A DNA stretch of 34,518 nucleotides, from assembly GCA_023299815.1 (NCBI GenBank), contig JALZWA010000095.1:1-34518 (forward strand), given 5' to 3'. Shown here piece after piece: positions 29,299 through 34,518 of the stretch. The DNA comes from Akkermansiaceae bacterium. GTDB lineage: Bacteria; Verrucomicrobiota; Verrucomicrobiia; Verrucomicrobiales; Akkermansiaceae. Each line of letters begins with the position of its first letter. Positions within the stretch are counted from its first letter, which is position 1. The position numbers and the translations under genes are program-made. A model generated the notes under the pieces. It was not told where the DNA came from, did no database searches, and saw only the letters and a program-made list of their open reading frames with translations.

Positions 29299-31050
29299 TT
29301 ATTTGAGTGAAATAGGTGTTTTGAGAGGAACGATGATCTCGAAAGGTGCGGCATAATTACCTTCGGCAGGAGCCGCCTCGATCGTCTTCACGATCTGGCC
29401 TTCTGAGAGTTCTTTTTTATCCCAAGTGAAGTTGAGAAGATCGGACTTGCGAAGATTCGCGACGAGAGCGAGAACGCCATTCCGGTTACTGCGGCAGAAG
29501 CCTCGGATGACGATGCAGTCGGCCATGTTATTCTCCTTCGGGAGGAAGACTTGCTTTCCATAGGGCGCGATACCGAAGCCTTCATTGATCACGGCATCAT
29601 TTCCCTCATCTAGGATAGGGGCATAATTCGCACGTGGCTCAAGATCAGTCACCCACACTTGGTCACTGACCATGTGATTCGAGAGGTCATCGATGAGAGT
29701 AAGAACTGACAAGCGCCCATTCTCAGCAGCCTCGTAAGAATTGATAAGGGTCTGTGACTCCTTCTCCTTTTTGAGGATTTTCCTCAACTGATTGGCTGGC
29801 CCGGTGAGAGCCTGCTCTTCAGTCTTGGAGTCTTTAATAACAGCCTTTCCGTCGTTAGCGGTGAGGATATTAAAGACAGGCCAGAGCGCGAGTCCCCCGA
29901 GGAAGATTGCCGCGGCAGCGATCAAGGTGGGCTTGCGTCGGGTAATATCCCGCTCGGCCTGAACCACGTCAGGCACGAGGTCGATATTAATGGTGGCCTT
30001 TTCCGCAGCGCGGAGTCCAAGGCCAACCATCTCACCCATCATGTGAGCTTCAGCACCGAGTGCTTCGACATCGACACCTTTTCCAACGGAGATCCGCTGG
30101 AGAGGATTGAAAATTTCAACAGGAATATTGAGCTTCTCCTCAAGAAATTCCTTCATGTAAGGAAGGTTCGCTCCCCCTCCAGCAAGAAGGACCTTCTTAG
30201 GCGCGGCACCTCCGTGCTGACTGCGGAAGAGCTGGGTGGTCCGAGCGACTTCTGCGGTGAGGCGAGTAAGACCGTTCCGAATCACGGTGCCCAAGTTTGC
30301 GGTGGCTTCATCAAGCTGAGAAGCGTGACCACCACCGAGAACGACGAGGCCGGCAGTGAGCTTGGTATTTTCAGCCTCTGCAAAGGAGACATTGTATTCC
30401 TTGGCGATGGCGCTGGTGAGAGACGCTCCCCCGACAGGCACGCTACGGGTGAAGAATTTATCACCCTCAGCATAGATGAGGTTGGAGGTCTTTGCTCCAA
30501 CATCGAGAAGGAGTGTGCTTTCACTGAGATCTGGATAGTTATAGCGAAGCGCATTGTAGAGCGCTGTAGGAGCGGCATCTACGAGGCGAGTTCCAAGACC
30601 AGTCTCAGCGACGACCTCATTGAGATCGTTGAGAGAATCCGATTTGATGGCAACGAGAACAACCTCGGTCTCAATTCCTGGAGTCTTGAGGATCTCCCAG
30701 TCCCATACGACTTCATCGATGGGAAAAGGAACGTTCTGTTGTGCTTCGAAGCGGACGAGTTCCTCGACATTCTCTTCTTCAAGAGGTGGAAGCTTGACGA
30801 AGCGAACGAAGACAGACTGGCCCGAGAGCGAGTAGGCTGCCTTTTGCTTGCCAAGTTTCAGTCCTTTAGCCAATTCCTTAATAGCGAGTTGGACCTGCGG
30901 AATGCGGGCCGCCTCGGTAGCGGGATCGGCGAGAATGCTAGTTGCTCCCTGCGATTTCAGGACTAAGCCCTTTTTGGTCTGGGCGAAGACGCCCATAGAA
31001 ATCCGCTGGGATCCAATATTGAGTGCGATGATCGACTGTGTATCAGCCAT
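29299..31050 (-). CDS. pilM: PilM-like ATPase with PilN-like C-terminal membrane segment (Amuc_1101-like)
   Basis: IIALNIGSQRISMGVFAQ; FVRFVKLPPLEEENVEELVRFEAQQNVPFPIDEVVWDWEIL; LLDVGAKTSNLIYAEGDKFFTRSVPVGG; TM plus coiled region after residue ~375. Confidence 0.85.
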   Translation of the reverse strand: MADTQSIIALNIGSQRISMGVFAQTKKGLVLKSQGATSILADPATEAARIPQVQLAIKELAKGLKLGKQKAAYSLSGQSVFVRFVKLPPLEEENVEELVRFEAQQNVPFPIDEVVWDWEILKTPGIETEVVLVAIKSDSLNDLNEVVAETGLGTRLVDAAPTALYNALRYNYPDLSESTLLLDVGAKTSNLIYAEGDKFFTRSVPVGGASLTSAIAKEYNVSFAEAENTKLTAGLVVLGGGHASQLDEATANLGTVIRNGLTRLTAEVARTTQLFRSQHGGAAPKKVLLAGGGANLPYMKEFLEEKLNIPVEIFNPLQRISVGKGVDVEALGAEAHMMGEMVGLGLRAAEKATINIDLVPDVVQAERDITRRKPTLIAAAAIFLGGLALWPVFNILTANDGKAVIKDSKTEEQALTGPANQLRKILKKEKESQTLINSYEAAENGRLSVLTLIDDLSNHMVSDQVWVTDLEPRANYAPILDEGNDAVINEGFGIAPYGKQVFLPKENNMADCIVIRGFCRSNRNGVLALVANLRKSDLLNFTWDKKELSEGQIVKTIEAAPAEGNYAAPFEIIVPLKTPISLK

Positions 31051-31084
31051 GGTTGTGTATGTTCTGCGAGCTTTATCAGATAAA

Positions 31085-31136
31085 ACCTGAGTAATTTGAG
31101 GCTCAGGTGAAAAGAATAACGGCTCCTCTTAGCCGT
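31085..31136. other. two tandem hairpins in the intergenic region between Amuc_1102-like and pilM-like genes
   Basis: ACCTGAG-N10-CTCAGGT (31085-31108) and ACGGCT-CCTCTT-AGCCGT (31119-31136). Confidence 0.45.
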
Positions 31137-31159
31137 GCTCCGGTTAAGAAGCCTATAAA

Positions 31160-31807
31160 TTAGTTCTTCTTAGGCGCGATCTCTGCGTAGCGATCATACC
31201 AAAGAAACTTGAAAGGTGTTTCATTCTTATCGAGGAGCGGGAATTTACCGGTGCGCTCGACATTTTTACCAAGATCCTTTCGCCACCAACCATTTGGCTG
31301 TCCGTGACTGAAGAAACCTACCATTTCACTGTTGTAGTGAATCTCGCCACCGATCGCCTCTAAATCGCTTTTACTCGCGGAAGAGCTACCGGTAATGCGA
31401 CGCAAGGCATTGGGTGAAATGTAAATGGCCGCTACTACCTCTTCATCGACAGGAATATTTACATGCGTGACCTCTTTCTCCACTAGGTATGTTTTGCGGT
31501 CTTGCCCTTTGACAACAACCCACCACTTCACCGTGACTGAGTCGAGATAATCATCCTTTGGGGGATTCTTCATCCTTTGAACCTTGAAGGGAACTTCGAT
31601 CTCAAGCCAATCCTTGGGCTTGAATCTCTTATTCACACCGCCAGTGCTAATATCAGGAGATGGGATATCGGTAAACTCAAGGCTCCCAACATTGAATTTA
31701 TTATCCTTACTGAGCGGCACTTCCTCCTGCCCAAAAGTAACTGAGGCCGAGGCCAGGGCGAGGCCTAAGATGGCCACGGTATTGCGTAATTTTTTCCCCT
31801 TCATCAT
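31160..31807 (-). CDS. Amuc_1102-like secreted protein
   Basis: signal peptide; FTDIPSPDISTGGVNKRFKPKDWLEIEVPFKVQRM...DSVTVKWWVVVKG; first gene of pilus-like locus. Confidence 0.65.
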   Translation of the reverse strand: MMKGKKLRNTVAILGLALASASVTFGQEEVPLSKDNKFNVGSLEFTDIPSPDISTGGVNKRFKPKDWLEIEVPFKVQRMKNPPKDDYLDSVTVKWWVVVKGQDRKTYLVEKEVTHVNIPVDEEVVAAIYISPNALRRITGSSSASKSDLEAIGGEIHYNSEMVGFFSHGQPNGWWRKDLGKNVERTGKFPLLDKNETPFKFLWYDRYAEIAPKKN

Positions 31808-31963
31808 GTAATCGATGCGATTTCAAGCAAGCTAGTGAATGAGAGGTCGGGTCGGCTAGCAAAAAACCCCAAAAATCATGATGTTTTTCACGATTGACAG
31901 CGTAGCACGTCTCTGAAGTAAGGCTCATTTGACATCAGCGTCATGACAAGACAGACTCGACTT

Positions 31964-32614
31964 ATGAAGCAAGAAGAGCCCTTTCATCTGGAGCGCGTCC
32001 TCGTGGTCGGTGCGGTAGCGGATGCGGCGGCTTTTAAGATGCTCGCCGCCGACTGCGATATGATCGAGCTCCGGCTTGATTCACTCGGCGCAGGCGAGGA
32101 GGTGATCAACTATGCTAAACAATGCCCCTGTCCCCTTCTCTTAACAGCGAGAGGGCCAGAGGAAGGCGGGCAAAATAATTGCTCTGTGGAGGAGCGTCGA
32201 GCGGCCTATATGGCACTCCTCCCCTATGCCACGGCGATCGATATCGAGCTGCGCTCATTCTACCCACTCAGGGATGTCATCGACGCCGCAAAAAAGGCGG
32301 GCGTCACCATCGTGGGATCTTTTCACAACTTTGAAATGACACCTCCGCTGGATATTTTGACTGCCAAAATTGGAGACATCGCAGATATTCACAAGTTCGC
32401 GACAATGGTGAACTCTGAAAGTGATCTCGAAATCCACCGTGCCCTTCTCCAAGGCGGAAAGCCTCTCTCAGTGATGGGAATGGGATCGCTGGGGGCCGAG
32501 GCGAGACCCGAAATGATGAAAATGGGGTCCCTTTTAAACTACGGCTACCTCGGTGAAGTCGCGACGGCCCCAAACCAGTGGCCAGTAGCAAAGCTTAAGG
32601 CGCTCGCTGGTTAG
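31964..32614 (+). CDS. aroD: type I 3-dehydroquinate dehydratase
   Basis: CDMIELRLDSLG; LLLTARGPEEGG; IVGSFHNFEMTP (catalytic His); ADIHKFATMVNS (Schiff-base Lys). Confidence 0.85.
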   Translation: MKQEEPFHLERVLVVGAVADAAAFKMLAADCDMIELRLDSLGAGEEVINYAKQCPCPLLLTARGPEEGGQNNCSVEERRAAYMALLPYATAIDIELRSFYPLRDVIDAAKKAGVTIVGSFHNFEMTPPLDILTAKIGDIADIHKFATMVNSESDLEIHRALLQGGKPLSVMGMGSLGAEARPEMMKMGSLLNYGYLGEVATAPNQWPVAKLKALAG

Positions 32615-34518
32615 GAAACGATCGTCACAGGGGCCTCTGGAAGAGCTGCGAGAAAGGTTTTTCCATAGCGCTTGGTGACAACGCGATTGTCGAGAATCAC
32701 GACCATGCCCTTGTCCTTTTTCGAGCGAATAAGACGACCGACTCCCTGACGGAGCTTGATGACGGCTTCTGGAACCGAGTAGTCCATGAAGGAATTCCCT
32801 CCCTCGGCCTCGATCTCTTCGAGGCGGGCTGCGGTCAGTGGGTGATCGGGGACAGCGAAGGGAATGCGTGTGACGATGACATTGCTCAGCGCCTCGCCGG
32901 GGACATCGACACCTGCCCAGAAGCTATCGGTGCCGAAGAGCACGCTGTTGATATCCTCACGAAAGGTCTCCACCATTTTCTGACGCGGCATTCCTGATCC
33001 CTGCGCGAGGAGCGTCCAGCCATGGTCGTCGAAAAAGTCTTCCATGGTTTCAGCGACAGAGCGCAAAAGGCGGTGACTTGTGAAGAGCACGAAGGCCTTC
33101 CCCTCGGTCTTGATCAAGACGCGCTCAATCCAGTGGACGAGCATCTTCTCGTAGTCGTCATCGCGCGGATCCGGCATCGATTTAATGACATAGATCGCCA
33201 TCTGCTTCTGATAATCAAAGGGACTGCCAATCTTCACTGCGGGGACGTGCTCGGCACCGACGCGCTCGCGGAAATAGCGGAGCTGATCGTCGCCCGTGCC
33301 CAGCGTGGCGCTGGTGGCGATGCATGATTTATCGGGACCAAAAAGAATCGGCCTCAAGAGCGAGGCCACATTCACGGGCGCGGCATTAAGACTCAGCGAA
33401 GTGCCTTCATTCCCCCCCTTCTCAACCCAGTAGACACTGTCATCATCATCTTGATCGAGGAAGAGCTTGATCCCGCCATGGAGCTCGCGGAGGCGGCGCG
33501 CGCCATCCATAAGTTCATTGCGCTTGGTCTCATCCTCGAGCCCATCTGCTGCTTGCTCGATGGCGCCCCAGCACTCACGCAGAGGTTCGGAAAGAGTGTT
33601 ATCGACCAGCTCCGGTTCACGGACGCGGCACTCGCGGGACCAGTCCTTAAAGACAGCCTCTTCTCCGATGGCATCAAAGAACAAATCCGCCTGTTCTAAG
33701 ACGTGCCGGGCGGCGTGCATCGCATCAGTTGCGCCGGCATACTTGAGGAGACCTTTTCCAGTCTTGGGATGATAAAGTCGCTGGAGATCGAAGCGCAAAC
33801 TTGCCTGACTGACACGAAGGCCGAGCGACTTCGCGGCAACACTTTCCAAAGTGTGTGCTTCATCGAAAATGACGAAATCATTGGGCACCAAAAAACCGGT
33901 TTCCTTCTCGTGCCACTCATCCTCTGGATTCAGGAGCGAGAAAAAGAGGCTGTGATTCACCACTAAGACCGTGGCCGCCGCAGCCTTCTTTCGGGCTTCT
34001 TGAAAAAAGCAATTTCCGCGCGGCGCGCAGGTCTTCTGCGTGCAGACATGCGACTCACTGCAGACCTGAAGCCAGACCTTGAGCGCGGGCTCGAAGTCGA
34101 GATCACTGCGCGTCCCATCATGCGTCGTCTCCGACCATTTCCAGATCGCCATGAGCTCCTCGCGCTCTGAAGAAGTGAAAAGGTCCCCTCCATTATCCAT
34201 CGCCCTGCGGAGACGCAGTGGGCAGAGATAATTCCCCCGCCCTTTCAACAGAGCGGCATCGAAATCATGAGAAAGTAACTTCCGCACAATGGGTAAATCT
34301 TTTCCCACCAACTGCTCTTGCAGATTAATCGTGTGCGTGGAGAGCACCGCCTTCTTATTCTCCCGAATGGCATACTGAATCGCAGGGATCAGATAGGCCA
34401 ATGACTTCCCCACTCCGGTGCCGGCCTCGATCACGAGCGAGCGCTCACCATCAAGCGCTTCAGCGACCTCTCCGGCCATCTGCTGCTGCTCGGCGCGGTT
34501 CGGCGGACGCCGGCCCTG
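32611..34518 (-). CDS. dinG: DinG-like ATP-dependent DNA helicase, 5' end truncated by window edge
   Basis: SLVIEAGTGVGKSLAYLIPAIQYA; VVNHSLFFSLL; FVIFDEAHTLE (DEAH); LFGTDSFWAGVDVPGEALSNVIVTRIPF; RQGVGRLIRSKKDKG; the frame stays open upstream of 34479. Confidence 0.9.
   Translation of the reverse strand, partial: QGRRPPNRAEQQQMAGEVAEALDGERSLVIEAGTGVGKSLAYLIPAIQYAIRENKKAVLSTHTINLQEQLVGKDLPIVRKLLSHDFDAALLKGRGNYLCPLRLRRAMDNGGDLFTSSEREELMAIWKWSETTHDGTRSDLDFEPALKVWLQVCSESHVCTQKTCAPRGNCFFQEARKKAAAATVLVVNHSLFFSLLNPEDEWHEKETGFLVPNDFVIFDEAHTLESVAAKSLGLRVSQASLRFDLQRLYHPKTGKGLLKYAGATDAMHAARHVLEQADLFFDAIGEEAVFKDWSRECRVREPELVDNTLSEPLRECWGAIEQAADGLEDETKRNELMDGARRLRELHGGIKLFLDQDDDDSVYWVEKGGNEGTSLSLNAAPVNVASLLRPILFGPDKSCIATSATLGTGDDQLRYFRERVGAEHVPAVKIGSPFDYQKQMAIYVIKSMPDPRDDDYEKMLVHWIERVLIKTEGKAFVLFTSHRLLRSVAETMEDFFDDHGWTLLAQGSGMPRQKMVETFREDINSVLFGTDSFWAGVDVPGEALSNVIVTRIPFAVPDHPLTAARLEEIEAEGGNSFMDYSVPEAVIKLRQGVGRLIRSKKDKGMVVILDNRVVTKRYGKTFLAALPEAPVTIVS

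Noticed and set aside
30043-30966. 307-aa plus-strand ORF antisense to pilM-like gene
   Set aside because: Fully inside a well-supported coding gene on the other strand, with no recognisable domain; most likely a shadow ORF.

Overview
The window looks chromosomal and Verrucomicrobiota-like, judged by gene content only. From left to right it holds: a lipoate-ligase-like gene broken by one in-frame amber codon; a VapBC-type toxin-antitoxin pair; split CbiX and DR2241-like genes; a nucleotidyltransferase; an HTH regulator divergent from kamA; a DUF2752 gene and three tandem GYF_2/DUF4190 genes next to fabI; gyrA/gyrB; RNase D; a large secreted subtilase; rho and coaE; a five-gene locus resembling Akkermansia Amuc_1098-Amuc_1102 (secretin, Amuc_1099-like, Amuc_1100-like, PilM-like, Amuc_1102-like); aroD; and a dinG-like helicase cut by the window edge. 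The strongest observations are: (1) decayed copies of the fabI 3' end in front of the two downstream GYF_2/DUF4190 paralogs, which marks the tandem-duplication unit; (2) the Amuc_1100-type pilus-like locus in full; (3) the single TAG at the RRxTGGG motif of the lipoate-ligase-like gene. No tRNA, rRNA or CRISPR array was recognised. All family calls come from reading motifs, with no database search.
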